Source: Narthecium ossifragum (lineage: Eukaryota > Streptophyta > Magnoliopsida > Dioscoreales > Nartheciaceae). Taken from it: 64,000 bases of DNA. The notes below the pieces were generated by a model. That model saw nothing but the letters and a program-made list of their open reading frames with translations. It was not told the origin of the DNA and did not search any database. Both the position numbers and the translations under genes were made by a program. The DNA lies in contig OY986967.1 in NCBI GenBank assembly GCA_963920575.1, forward strand, positions 5,475,166 through 5,539,165. Direction: 5' to 3'. How positions within the stretch are numbered: the stretch's first letter is position 1; each line of letters starts with the position of its first letter. Below, piece after piece: positions 49,101-60,800 of this stretch.

Positions 49101-52100
49101 CATGTTAGGGCTTGGATTGGACTCATATAATAGGAGAACCATACTATAACCATGGAATCTCATATTATGAAGAGATCTTATTCGTGATTAAGAGATTAAT
49201 AGTGCTAGAACCACTATAATCTATTCCTAATCCTCCCTCTATCCTATCTTTATAGATTTGGCCAATCGAGGTGCTAGAACCTGAAGGTCAAAGAGAAGGG
49301 GGGTCAATTGGACTCTTTTACAGAAATACAATAGATGAAAACCTAGATATAATGCTAGAAGACTAGTATGCTTTTATAGATTTGAAAGCAATAAATAAAA
49401 CAAGTAATGAAGGATAATAGATGAGTTAGAAGATTGCACCAGATTTTATAGTGTTTCAGCCAACCTTGTCTACGTCCACTTCACTCAAGGTCTTTCTTGA
49501 GGTTCCACTACTTGTAATGCTTCTTTACAAGCTTTTCCACCAAGCTTCCGGGTGCTTGGCAACCTTACAGCTCCTCTAACAACTGTTGGATCTCTCTCTC
49601 AAGCTTCCGGGTGCTTGAGAACCTTACAAATCACTCCAAGCAACTCTTGGATATTTCTTACAACGTCTACTTCACAACTTGAAGTAGTTTTACAAAGATT
49701 AAATGTATACTACAAAAATTAAAGCTCTCAAAAGAAGACGAAAACTTGTTATAATGTATACTAATATCTCTCTTAATCTTCCACCAAGTTTGCTGCTTCT
49801 TCCCATATATACTTGAGCTTTAGAGCCTCAAAAAATAGCTTCCAACGGCTACTTTGCATTTCTGCAACGGCTCTTTAACGACTAGTTTCATGACTGGCGG
49901 TCGACCGTGGCATCGTCCGTCACATCATTCGTCGCGTTCTTCTTGAGCCGCGCTCGATCCATGCATCGACCTTCAAGCTTCATGGTCGACCGTCACATCG
50001 TCCGTGAGGCTCTATGAGGAAAAACACTTCCCATGATCGATGCCTTGTTTGACACTTCCCCTCGTAAGGTCACATAGGTCATGGTCGACCGGTCCATCGA
50101 CTGTCGGCCTAAAGCCCATAAATGACCTCCGCGGTTGATCCACGCATCAACCGTCAGACTCCACGGTCGACCTCTTCTTCTCATAGCCCGCGGTCGGTCC
50201 CACGGTCAACCGTCGCATTGTCCGTTGCATTATCTGTTGGCACTAACATTTCTCAAATATGAAAGCTAAAGCATGTTTCCAACATATATTCTATCACATA
50301 TATATTTTATCATTTAGGAACATATTGACATCATCAAAACATCATCAAAACACTATTAGAACTAACAGAACCATCTCGATGTTACACCTAAATTCATATT
50401 ATGATTATTTTCTCATAATAAATCGGTTTTAATCAGAGGGTTCATTAGCGGTGATCTGAACTAACCATTAGCTCACCGAATTTTAGATAATTGTTATTGT
50501 CGACGAGGGATCCTAACCGAACCTTGTTGAGTGATTGGGAGAACTAGCCATTAACCTATCAACTATTAGAAAAACCATTATGTTTGGTTAGCTAGTCCTA
50601 ATCTTAGAAAGACATGGTAGAACCTTTGTTATTGATTAAAAATCCCTTGGTTCTCTCTCTCGCATTTATAAATCTCTTACTATAAAATAGTTTAATTCTA
50701 GTTTCAAACCCTTTCTTAACTCATTGGTAGGAAGCTATACAAAGCTTTTTCAATTCAATCCAGTTTTCCCTGTGGATCGACTCAGACTCTCTACTAACTA
50801 CTAAGTTTTAGTAGCTAAGTAGAACACTAGTTAATATTAGTAACTTTGGGTACACTTGTTAAGCCACGACACTTTTCAAGTCCTATCAGGCCTCGTCGGG
50901 CAGCGTTGGGTTCCGTTGAAAGCCGGGGCTCAGGGACGGGAGGCATCGACGGCGTCGTCGGGTGGAGAGGAACTGTCGGGTGGCCGCGGTGGCGACGGAA
51001 CTGGGAGGAGTTGTCGCGAGTGGCTGTGACCTCACTGGAGGAGGGTGGAGGCTTTGTGAGAAGGGCGGATCTGGCCGAATCTGGGAGGGTGATGGATCTC
51101 GGGCGGATCCTGGTGTTGGATCTCGCCGGAGAAGATAGAGAAGACGGTCGCGGACAAGGGAGGGATGATGCCGGGCGTTGGATCTCGTCAGAAGTATGCC
51201 AGGGAAGGAGAGGCGGGGTCACGGTGCTCGGATCCGAGGTCGGGAGGGTTGCCGTAGGGGAGATCACCGGGGAGGGGGTGGTCGCCGGAGTGGGTGGCCG
51301 GCGGAGAACGTGAGGGTTCTCTCGCCGGAGGAAAGAATAGAGAGGGGAGAGAGAAAATACTGGAATAAAAAAAATAAAATAATGATATTATTGTCTTTTT
51401 GAGGTGATTTGGGCTTATTAATTTTTAAAAAAAATGAGTGTGGGGTTTTTGACAAAGTGCATGGGGTGTTGGACAAGAAGGGTCTAGATTTTAGAGTTCT
51501 GGCCGAATACCCCTAAAAATTAACAGCTAACATGACCGTGACCTAGAGCACTAAACACCTTAAGAAAAATATATCTGGACTTCTGGATAAATATTTCCTT
51601 ACCATAGACCAAAACACTAATTATCTGATAATAATAGTCATAGTTTTTTACTAATTATTTTGTTTGTCTTTAGATTATTTTTCGGTCTATGTATCTGATT
51701 GTGTTCCAATTTTAGTCCATTTTAGGACTTCTAGCTCTTGACCATATGAGATGCAAGAAACATGTCCATTGACGCAGGACTTCGTAATTGGTGGGACGGA
51801 CACGACATCAAACACGTTGGAGTGGGCCATGGCTGAGATGATGAAGAAGCCCGAGACGATGAAAAGAGCGCAACAAGAGCTAGACGAAGTGGTGGGCAAG
51901 GACACTGTTGTAGAAGAGTCCTATATCTCCAAGTTGCCTTACTTGGGAGCAGTGGTGAAAGAGGCGCTCCGCTTACACCCACCCACCCCTCTCCTCGTCC
52001 CGCACTGTCCCAGTGCTCCATGCGTCATCAATGGCTATACCATTCCGCAGGGCTGCAGGGTATTCATCAATGTGTGGGCGATTCATAGAGATCCTTCTAT

Positions 52101-52401
52101 ATGGGAAGACCCTTTGGAGTTTAAGCCGGAGAGGTTTTTAGGAGGAGATAACAAGTGGGATTACCTGGGGAATGATTTCAGTTACTTGCCCTTTGGCTCA
52201 GGCAGGAGGATATGTGTAGGGATTGGCATGGCAGAGAGGATGCTCGGCTACTCGCTGGCTTCGCTGTTGCATTCTTTTGATTGGAGGATGCCTGTTGGAA
52301 CAGACCTGGAACTCTTGGAGAAGTTCGGGATTGTTCTGAAGAAGGCAAAACCTCTGGTGGCTGTGCCAACTTCAAGACTAGATCCAGAGCTGTACTCCTA
52401 A
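43124..52401 (+). CDS. cytochrome P450, CYP706 type
   Basis: Two exons, 43124-44029 and 51778-52401, join in phase 0 to give 509 residues, a normal P450 length. An N-terminal membrane anchor (residues 4-22) and basic stop are followed by the proline hinge PPLPPGPAGLP. The C-helix has WRMLRR (125-130), the I-helix oxygen-binding motif is GGTDTT (307-312), the K-helix ExxR is EALR (364-367), then PERF (419-422) and the haem loop FGSGRRICVG (441-450) with Cys448. WAIHRDPSIWEDPLEF and the FGSGRRIC..I.MAERM wording point to the CYP706 family, ER-bound monooxygenases acting on terpenoids or similar compounds in some plants; the substrate here is unknown. Exon 1 is far more GC-rich than exon 2. The intron position is normal for the family but it has grown to 7748 bp by transposon insertion. 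No disabling mutation is visible. Confidence 0.92.
44240..44540. repeat. AT-rich degenerate repeat in the P450 intron
   Basis: The phrase GAAAAGTAACTACAAA recurs about seven times at irregular spacing. No coding content. Confidence 0.75.
44820..46370. other. GC-rich gene-like block in the P450 intron
   Basis: An abrupt GC-rich stretch with overlapping open frames on both strands. On the plus strand two pieces in different phases have coiled-coil character: ELQRSLLEVLESEQAVLLGE (about 45950-46010) and SRLRAEKERLREG (about 46140-46180). They could be one frameshifted captured exon. Similar GC-rich DNA continues at 47060-47160, 47804-48222 and 50894-51320, suggesting one composite element broken by the MITE and LTR F. 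Candidate Pack-MULE or other gene-capturing element, but terminal repeats are not convincing. Confidence 0.4.
46380..46975. repeat. tandem array of about 20-bp AT-rich units
   Basis: GATGAAAATGAATTTAAAAA and variants are repeated roughly 25-30 times, with GCATTTAAAA and GCTTGTAAAA variants interspersed. Purine-rich on the plus strand. Confidence 0.92.
47352..47803. mobile_element. hAT-type MITE
   Basis: TAGGGGTGAGCA at the left and TGCTCACCCCTA at the right are perfect 12-bp inverted ends. The 8-bp target duplication CCAACCAG is perfect (47344-47351 and 47804-47811). The 452-bp body consists largely of GGTTCGGTTC-type runs and has no transposase. 8-bp duplication and these ends are typical of hAT. 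Confidence 0.95.
47812..48222. other. GC-rich segment between MITE and LTR F
   Basis: Continues on the other side of LTR F at 50894. Open frames on both strands, none with a recognisable domain. Same character as 44820-46370. Confidence 0.35.
48392..48698. repeat. five paired GATCGATC modules upstream of the LTR F TATA box
   Basis: GATCGATC or close variants occur in pairs about 23-25 bp apart, the pairs about 65-75 bp apart. The last pair is a perfect hairpin: AAATGATCGATCTTC (48662-48676), loop ACTCTAT, GAAGATCGATCATTT (48684-48698), ending 62 bp before the TATA box. Confidence 0.92.
49282..50367. mobile_element. solo LTR G (unclassified), inside LTR F
   Basis: Starts TGAAGGTCAAAG and ends AGAACTAACA, flanked by GAACC at 49277-49281 and 50368-50372. 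It is 1086 bp, with no coding content. The GGGGGGTCAATTGG phrase near its start recalls long copia LTRs, but the superfamily is not proven. At 49894-50230 it carries GGTCGACC, ATCGACC and CATCGTCCGT motifs like those of LTR E. Confidence 0.85.
50894..51777. other. end of the P450 intron
   Basis: GC-rich to about 51320, then AT-rich with a poly-A-like run, then the intron 3' end with acceptor GACGCAG at 51771-51777. An inverted-repeat-like similarity with 44640-44830 (AAAACCCC, TTTTTAGGGG phrases) is too weak to call transposon ends. Confidence 0.4.
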
Positions 52402-52585
52402 GGAAAGCCGAGAAGTACAAGAACACCAATTTCATGTGGGCAGATGTGAAATACATATTTAAGAGTGCAAGCAAAATGGCCCTATTGCCTAAGAAAGGTG
52501 TTTTATATTTGGTTCTGTAGCTTCAGCTCATACTTGGTACTCTTCAGCTTAAAATTGCAAATCCTGGAATATTTGAAGTTGTTGC
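52402..52585 (+). other. P450 3' untranslated region (probable)
   Basis: These 184 bp separate the P450 stop codon from the edge of element H. No polyadenylation signal stands out, so the P450 transcript may end inside the H LTR. Confidence 0.45.
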
Positions 52586-53880
52586 TGTTAGAAAGGAAAT
52601 CTAACCGTTGACCGGTCAAATAGTCAAGGTCAAATCCTATTTCACACTTAAGTATCAGATGATTGCAGTTAAGTTTTACTCTTTCGAATAATCGAACCAG
52701 AGATGTCAAGTAATATGAAAATCTAGATTAGACCTAATTAAATAATCTAAATAAAACTAAATATCAGGATTAACTTAAAATAATCTAAATTAATCTAAGA
52801 AAAGCCTTAAATTATCGAATATTATGGAATTAATTAAATAAAGCATAAAGATCAACCTAACTTACTAAATCCAGAAAATGCATCTAAATCTATTCATTAA
52901 CTTAGTTTAATCTAAGATATGAAAACTCTTAATATTAAATTATTCTAATGAAATGCAGTAAAGAAAGATTGAAGTAAAGAAACTACTTAAACCTAGATTA
53001 TCCATCTAAAACATTAATCTAACTACTGAAAGCATAAAAAACTAACTAAGAATTGAAGAAACGATGCCATTAAAGAAAACATTAACTCACAGAAAACATC
53101 TTAAATGACATAACAAAAATCAGGCGCACAGGCTCTGTTGAAGTTTGCGAGAGAGGTTACATGGTGAAAGAAGAAGACTATTTATACTAAGGCAGTTGGG
53201 TAACTTCTGCCGAGCACGTTCTCTATCATTTTCCATCTTTCACTCTGGATGAGCAGCGTGTCCCATGTTATCCGACATTTCCTCGTTTCTTCACTCTTTG
53301 CTTTGGCCGATGACGGTCACGTCTGGGCTTATAAGCTTCTTGGCCGATGACGGTTGCGTTTGGGCGATAAGCTTCTGGCCGATGACGGTTGCATCAAGTT
53401 GGTGAGTTGGTATTCATAACATTAACCTTCCTTAACTGGTGCTCTTTCATTTCTTCATCGTCCAAGGCTGACATGTTGTTGTCTTTGAATCAAATCTTTG
53501 GCCGATAGCATATTGTCATCTTTGGTCGATGAACTATGTGTAAGGAAATCATCGTTCATAGTCAGCAATACCATCGTTCTTAAATCATTATCGCTCTTGA
53601 CAGATGTTTTCTCTTTATGAAAATAATGATCATTCTTGATGAAAGATTTTATCCTTTTGGGCGATGAACTTATCTCTGAGCGATATCGTTCATCAGGCGA
53701 TGAACTTATCGTTGAGCGATATCGTTCATTGGGTGATGAACTCATCTCTGAGCTATATCATTCATTGGTCGATGAACTTATAGTGAGCAATATCGCCCAA
53801 CTGGATTTGAAGGTTTGTCAATCATATTTATTATGCTGACATGTTAATCATTGATTGGTTAGCCATAATATTGGCTAACA
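52586..53880 (-). repeat. element H 3' LTR
   Basis: Plus-strand ends TGTTAGAAAGG and TTGGCTAACA; the right end is fixed by the adjacent polypurine tract. The left end is chosen as the TGTTAG that mirrors CTAACA and is less certain. Interior is AT-rich to 53150. Two tandem arrays lie in it: GGCCGATGACGGTTGCG units at about 53300-53400 and GCGATGAACTTATC..GAGCGATATCGTTC units (about 36 bp, four copies) at 53640-53805. Confidence 0.7.
53640..53805. repeat. 36-bp tandem repeat in the element H LTR
   Basis: Four units with the core CGATGAACTTATC and GAGCGATATCGTTCAT. Each contains a GCGATATCG palindrome. Units three and four are more degraded. Confidence 0.85.
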
Positions 53881-53897
53881 TTTTGCCCCCCATGCGG
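53881..53897 (-). promoter_or_regulatory. element H polypurine tract
   Basis: On the minus strand GCATGGGGGGCAAAA directly precedes the LTR start TGTTAGCC. Confidence 0.8.
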
Positions 53898-54263
53898 TAA
53901 TCGAGGAGTTTGAAACTATGACGAGGTGACCGCATCTGATGTGATCTGATAGCTTGCTTGTTAACCATTAAAGGTGGTTATGATCATTCTCTGGGAAACA
54001 GAATCGTTGCCTTGTTTCTTCTCTCTATCCATATCTTTTGATGTTCCGCATTTAATGCGTCGTCCTTTGCTGACATGTATACCCTTTTGGCCATACGTCT
54101 TTGGCGCGAAAGACCACGATTGGTTTTTCTTCCTTCTGTTAGGGTTTTGGTTTTCTTTCTTTCTGCTCATTTGCGGCGCTTAGGCTTTCCTTCTTCCTGT
54201 GAGTTCTGAGACGTCTGAGAGTTTCTTCTTCTTTCTTTTTCTGCGAAACTTTCCATTGCCACG

Positions 54264-57200
54264 ATGGTTCGTGAACTCAAAACTGATGAAGAAGTGCATA
54301 AGGATGCTTGCAAAGCCTATGGAGAATTCAATGGGATTTTGAGATCGGATGAAGCGAGAGGAAATTATTTGGTCAAGGTAGGAGATTCTTCTTCCAGGTT
54401 CTTTTCTTTGGGTCCTTGCTTCATCTCTGATCTTTTGCCCTCTCTTTCCCCTGATCTTCAAGTTGTTGTTCAAAGTTTTCCAACATCTTGTGATCTGCCT
54501 TTTTCTCAAGAACTTAATCTTTCTAGTCTTTCTGCCAAAAGTCCCATTATAACATGGCCTTTGGTTGATGACAAGTTCACTAGATGGCATAATAGAATGA
54601 TTAGCCATTTGGATTCCAAGAAAATCTTTTCTGATGCTGGAATTTTGGACTTCTTGGATTTGAGCACTAGGGTTCCTGCTTAAGAGCCTAATTTACTCTT
54701 GTCATCGTTCCTTTTTTGGTCGATAGAGTATAACAATTTTGTCTTCCCTTGTTGTACTCTTTCTATCACCCTCCTCGACATCGCTTTGTTGGCTGGTCTC
54801 TCTCCTATCGGCGAACTGATATCAGCCAATATGGAGTTTTCTTCTAAAGAGACAATTTTCGATTCTGATAAAAACTATGGTGTTTTCATCAATGCCTATG
54901 CCAAACTTGAAGAGACTGATGAGCCACCGAATGCTAGAGAACGATTAGCGTTCATTTATTATTGGCTTTGTAAATTTGTTTTTTGTCCTCCTTCCAAGAA
55001 ACCCATTAAGGGTTATATCGGTCTTGCGCAAGCTATCGCTTCTGGAAAGTAAGTTTTATCTCTTTCCACATTTATTTTATCGGCCATATATCGAGGCATC
55101 TACCTTACTCTCGAGCAATTGAGAGAAGGTGGGAGTCTCACTGGTTTTGGCCCTCTTTGGATCGTCCAATTGTGGCTTAGAGCCTACTTTCCTGGACTCC
55201 ATATTCCTCTTTCTTCTTCATCGGCCAGAACACAAGGCCATTTGTATCTTTCTTCTTCCTTCATTTCCAAATCCTTCCAGCAGACTTTCAATTATTTTTA
55301 TACTTTATCTAGTTTTTCTTCCTATCGTCCTTTCAACCATAACTCTCACCCAACTTGCATTCGTCCACTCCTTGATCTATCAGCCAATCTGGACGATGAG
55401 GAAAAGAAATTGGCTTGGGCTCGTTTCTTGGTCGGCTGAGATCTTCATTTCGATGTATTGTGGGGACGACCGAATAATAAATGCGGAGTGGAAGTTTATG
55501 CCCCAAACTTTGTCGCCCGCCAGTTTGGATTGAATCAAGCTTGGCCAATTCCTCCTTATTTCAGCTACAACATAGTAGCTAAAGGACGATGTGTTTTTCA
55601 CAACATCGATAGAGTAGTCTCTGGGGAGAAAAAGGACATAGCGCTTTGCAAACGCTTTAAACTTCCAAATTTTGAACCTGTGGACGACGTCGATGTTACC
55701 ATCGTTGATATTTGGGACTCGGCCATTAAGGATCGTCATTTTTCTAAAGACAAAAATGATGTCTTCAATAAATTCATTCCTCCCAAAAAGTTGGGACGTA
55801 AGAAGGATGCTACGGGGCAGACTGAGGTAGAAGATAGACTTTAGAAGAAAAAGAAGGTCGTTGCTTCTGCTGGAAAGGGTGAAAAATCGCCCAAGAAGAG
55901 AAAAGGGAAGTCTATTGAAGAGGCTTCCTCTCGGAAGAAAAAGAGGATATCAACTGGTGAATCCAGGATATCTCCATTGGCTGAAAGGCCTTTGGTCGAG
56001 GAGGCAGTGGCCGATGAAGTAGCGGTCAAGAATGTAGTGGTTGAGGGAGTAGCAGTTGAGGAATTTGACCAACAAGCTCCTTCGTCTTCGGCAGTTGGAG
56101 ATGAGGCAGGGTCGCCAGAGAGTAGGCAGAGTGTGCATTCTTCCTCTGCTTCTAAGTGAGTGTTTTGTCTATTATCTCGCATTCCTTTACCTTTGTATCC
56201 TGAACTTACTCTTCTTTATTTTGCAGAGAAAGATCGGACTACTCTACTCCTTCCCATCTCTTTTATCCTTCGACTTCTCCTTCCAATGTGCCCGAGAAGA
56301 CTGCTGGTCAAGGAATTGAGAAAGATCTTGTCGTTACTTCCAGTCAGGTTGAACCTTTGACTGAACAAGTATGTGTTGATTTAAACTCAACCTTTAACCA
56401 TTTTTCTCAATGATCCGTCTAATCGATCTTTCTTCATTTCTCTATTTGACAGCCTTCTACTGAAGAAAATATCATCATTTCATCGTCCGAAGAAGAAAGA
56501 CGAGATGATGTTAACGTCGAAAATATTTTCGACGTTTTGAACCTTACTCCAATCAGCCCAGATTTGTCACCTATCGGTCAGATGCTTGTTTATGGTCCTT
56601 ATAATCTTTTGAGGGACCTTGGTGATAATCAAATATCATCTGACATAGTTTCTACTGGTGTATCGGCCTTGCAACATTTGGTCGAGACATCAGCTGTCCC
56701 GGAGCTATCGGCCAGTGACGTTCAACTTAATGTCAATGTGCCCCTCAGCACTTCAACAATAGACATTTCTGTCACAACACCTGCTCCAACTCTTATTTTG
56801 CCACCAACAACACCGATCGATGACGCTTTGACGATTGTACCTATCGTCCCACCATCGATATCGTCCGTCACTCCGCAAGCAAGTTCATCTACCTTTGCTT
56901 CGGATGAGGTATGATTTCAGTTAACTAGTCAAATTTATTTTATGATCGATATCGATCTTGACTTTTATCGCCCTCAACCTTGTAGGCCGTTATGGCTGCA
57001 TTGGTGAATTCTCTCCACTCTCTGAATGAAACATGGCAGGCTCGTCTTTCTGGAAAGCAAACGGCCTCTGACCCTGCTGTCATCCAACAAGGTCGATATC
57101 ACGACCTTAGAAAAGCATTGGCCGATTGCATGCTTATTTTGGACAAGTTACCCAAGGAAGACCTTACAGCTGCCGATCAGCATCTTCTAGAGAAATCGAC

Positions 57201-57702
57201 TGCCGTCTTCTTGGCTATTGATCCTGAAGTGTTAGGATTTTCGTCTGAAGAAATAGACGACATCCAAAGCATTAAATCAATCGTCGAAAGCTTTGATGCG
57301 GAAAAGAAAACCTTAGTCCACGAGCTTGTTCTTGTTGGAGAACGTCGAGAATGACGAGCGCTCTTGAAAAATAAGATCAGCAATGACATCAAAAAGATGG
57401 CGACAAATGTGGATGCTATTGCTGAGAGGGAATCAACCATTTCTAAAGTTGATGCTCAAATCAAAGAGTTAGAAGCACAAATTCTTCAACTAAAGACCCA
57501 GAAGAATTATCTTATCAAAGATAGCCAACAAATCAACCAAGAGAGCACTAAAGATATAGAAGAATATGATGCCCTCGAAGCTGACTCCTCCAAAGATCGT
57601 CAGATTGAAATCAACGCTGAATTGGTCAAGAGCAAAAATCGGCTCAAAGCATTCAGAGATAAAATCGCTCGTTACTCTCAACAACTTTCTTTAAGAAGAT
57701 GA
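54264..57702 (+). pseudogene. plant mobile domain (PMD) gene carried antisense in element H, decayed
   Basis: One reading frame runs from MVRELKTDEEVHKDAC at 54264 through a mobile-domain core: FLFWSIEYNNFVFPC, LSPIGELISANMEF, RERLAFIYYWLCKFVF, KPIKGYIGLAQAIASGK, YRGIYLTLEQLREGG, FGPLWIVQLWLRAYFPG. It is followed by a Lys-rich linker, a Ser/Pro/Thr-rich part and a coiled-coil tail (57364-57690). Three introns are supported by GT-AG ends and frame: 56156-56226, about 56371-56450, and about 56910-56985. In-frame stops break it at 54681 (TAA), 55050 (TAA), 55437 (TGA), 55842 (TAG) and 57352 (TGA). PMD proteins such as MAIN in Arabidopsis are host proteins related to domains carried by gypsy and MULE elements. 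The gene ends 100 bp from the pol stop, tail to tail. Intron boundaries were placed by eye. Confidence 0.82.
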
Positions 57703-57801
57703 CTTGTAATGTAAAACTTTTGGCCGATATTTTGTAATGGACAAAATTTTGTTAATTGCTTTCGTCCAATTTTAAGGACGTTTTTTCTTCTATGCTCTTT
57801 A

Positions 57802-60800
57802 TTACATTGATGGGTAGTATTTCTTAAGTTATCAACCATTGATCATTGATCGATGCAACCCACCGTCGATAGTCCTCAGTTGATTTGATCCGTTTGGAAA
57901 TACTTGATCAACCAAGTATGGTCCTTCCCAGTTGGGCGACCACTTTTCATATTTAGGATCATTCCGATCTATAGGTAGGATCATTTTCCAAACTAAATCT
58001 GCTTCTCAAAATTCTTTCAAAACTACCTTTTTATTATAGATATCGGCCATTTTCATCTTCTGAGTTTCTATATTTTCTAAGGCAATAGCTCGCTGTTCAT
58101 CGAGCTCTAAAAGATTATACATTAATGCTTCCTCATATTCTTCACTAGTTGAACGATCTTGTTCTAGAACCCTGGGCGATAGAACATTTATCTCAGCCGG
58201 TAGTACCGCCTCTTGACCATAAACCAATTGATAACGTGTAACCTTAGTACTAGACTTAGATGTAGTTCTATGTGCCCATAACGCTCTTAGTAAACCTTCA
58301 TGCCATTGTCTTGGGTTATCGTCCATCATCTTTCGTATGATTGACTTGATGATTTTATTGGACGCTTCAGCTTGTCCATTAGATTGGGCATAGTAAGGTG
58401 TAGAATTGGGCATATTAATTTTATACTCAGCTAAAAAATTCTTTACCTTAGAACTTACAAACATTGTCCCTTGATCGGACACAATTGTTTGTGGAATGCC
58501 AAATCTACATATGATGTTTTCTCAGATGAAGTTTATCACTTGATCATCGAAAATTGTTTTTAATGGGATAGCTTCAACCCATTTAGTAAAATAGTCTGTT
58601 GCCACAATTACAAACTTGTACAACTTAGACGATGGAGGATATATCTTTCCTATAATGTCTATCGCCCAACATCTAAATGGCCAAGGCTTGACGATGATCG
58701 ATAACTCATTTGTTGGTGCTCGCTGTAATGGACCATGTTTTTGGCATGATTCGCATCCTTTGGCATATATAGCACACTCCTCCCCCATGCGCGGCCAATA
58801 AAAACCACTGCGCATTATTAGCCAGCACATTTTAATGCCAGACTGATGTGCTCCGCAAACACCATTATGTATCTCTGCCATCGTCAATTTAACTTCATCA
58901 GGACTTAAGCAGCGCAATAGAACTCCATCTGGTCGACGTTTATATAAAACGTCGTTTTGTAGAAAATAATGTATCGCTTTAAGACGAATTTTTCTATCGA
59001 CCTTAAGCGATGGATTTTTCAAAAAATCGACGATTGGGGTACGCCAATCTGGTTGGTTATCTATTTGACTTACCTCAATTGGTCGATGATATCGTTCTAA
59101 GGCAGATTGTATCATGCCAGAACTAAAATCGGTCATGCCCCCCAAGTGTTTTAACACTTTATAACCTGATGCTATTTGGGCGAGGGTATTGGCTTCATCA
59201 TTCTGTAATCTTGGAATGAATTAACAATTGTAAGGCGATTTGGTGAAATGGAATTAGTATATCGCTCTGGCACTTATAATGTCCAAGTAGATGATTTATC
59301 ACCAATTGTGAATCACCTTTAATTTGCACATTGGACACTTTTAAGTGTAACAAGATTTCTAGGCCGATGATTAATGCTTCATATTCGGCTTGATTGTTGG
59401 TGCATAATTGCGATAGCGTATACGCAAATTAATATTTGCGTCCAATGGGCGATAGGATTGTGATCCCAAGGCCTGCTCCATTGACAGTTTTAGAACCGTC
59501 AAAATACATCGTCCATGATATAAACGATACAAGGTTGATCTCTCGCTCTAACTCCTTTGGTATATTTACACAAGGATAATCAGCTAAGAAATCGACCAAT
59601 GCTTGGCCTTTAACAGCCTTTTGAGACACGAACTGAATATCAAATTCAGCCAAAGTTAAAACCCAATAACCAATACGTTGGTGTAAAATTGGCCGAGAAA
59701 ACAAGAATTTCATTACATTGAACTTAGATATCAAATAGACAGTTACAGGCTTCAAGTAAGCTCTCAGCTTGGTACACATGAAATACAAGGCCAAACACAA
59801 CTTCTCTATGGCCGAATACTTTTGTTCATAAGGTAATAACTGTCTACTTAGATAATACACTGCTCTCTCGACCCCATCTTTTCCATCTTGCGCCAAGAGA
59901 CCTCCTATTGATCGGTCTGCTGCTGCGATGTAGAACTTCATGGGTTGTGCCAACCTTGGCGGCACCATAACTGGTGGTGTTGATAAACATTCCTTCAAGC
60001 GTTCAAATGCTTGTTGATGTCGCTCTTCCCAGACGAAATCGTCTTCATTCTTTAGTCATAAGAGCGATGAAAACTCTTGAGTTTTACCTGCACAGTTAGC
60101 AATAAACCTTCTTAAAAAATTTACTTGACCGAGAAACTTTTGCAGTTCTTTTTTTAGTCTTTGGAGGCCTAGCCTCGATTATAGACTTTGCTTTGTTTTG
60201 GTCAAGTTCTATTCCTCGTTGATGGACGAGAAAACCAAGAAAATTCCCTACTTGTACTCCAAAGGCACACTTCAAAGGATTCAACTTCAAATTATATTCT
60301 CACATTCGCTAAAAAGTTTTGATCAACTGTGAAAAGTGATCGGCCATAATTGGTGATTTCACCACAATGTCATCGACGTAAACCTCGATAAAATGGCCGA
60401 TCATATCATGGAAAATTAAATTCATCGCTCACTGATAAGTTGCACCAGCATTCTCTAAACCAAAGGGCATAACAACCCATTCATAACTTCCAAGTGATCC
60501 TGGACATCTAAATGTCGTTTTATGAACATCATTCTCTGCGATATAGATTTGATTATATCCAGAATACCCATCCATAAATGAGTATATTTCATGTCCAGCG
60601 GTTGAATCGACCAAATTATCGACCGATGGCATAGGATATTCATCTTTAGGTGTTGCCAAATTTAAGTTTCTAAAGTCTATACATACTCTAAGTTTGCCAT
60701 TTTTCTTCTTAACTGGCACTATATTAGAAAGCCATTCTACATATCTGGCCGTTCTAATGAAATCAGCACTTAACAATCGTTCAATTTCTTTTTTTACTTC

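Larger units (their letters stand above)
48228..50888 (+). mobile_element. solo LTR F, related to the element B LTR, split by G
   Basis: Starts TGATAAGACTTGAAAAGTG and ends CACTTTTCAAGTCCTATCA; duplication GGCCT is perfect (48223-48227 and 50889-50893). Removing G leaves about 1.57 kb, close to the B LTR, and both ends match the B LTR in sense orientation. TATAAATA lies at 48760-48767. The two ends form an inverted repeat of 19 bp with one mismatch. Confidence 0.88.

Noticed and set aside
48228..50888. F as a DNA transposon because of its 19-bp inverted ends
   Set aside because: TG..CA ends, a 5-bp duplication and shared termini with the LTRs of element B make a solo LTR the better reading.
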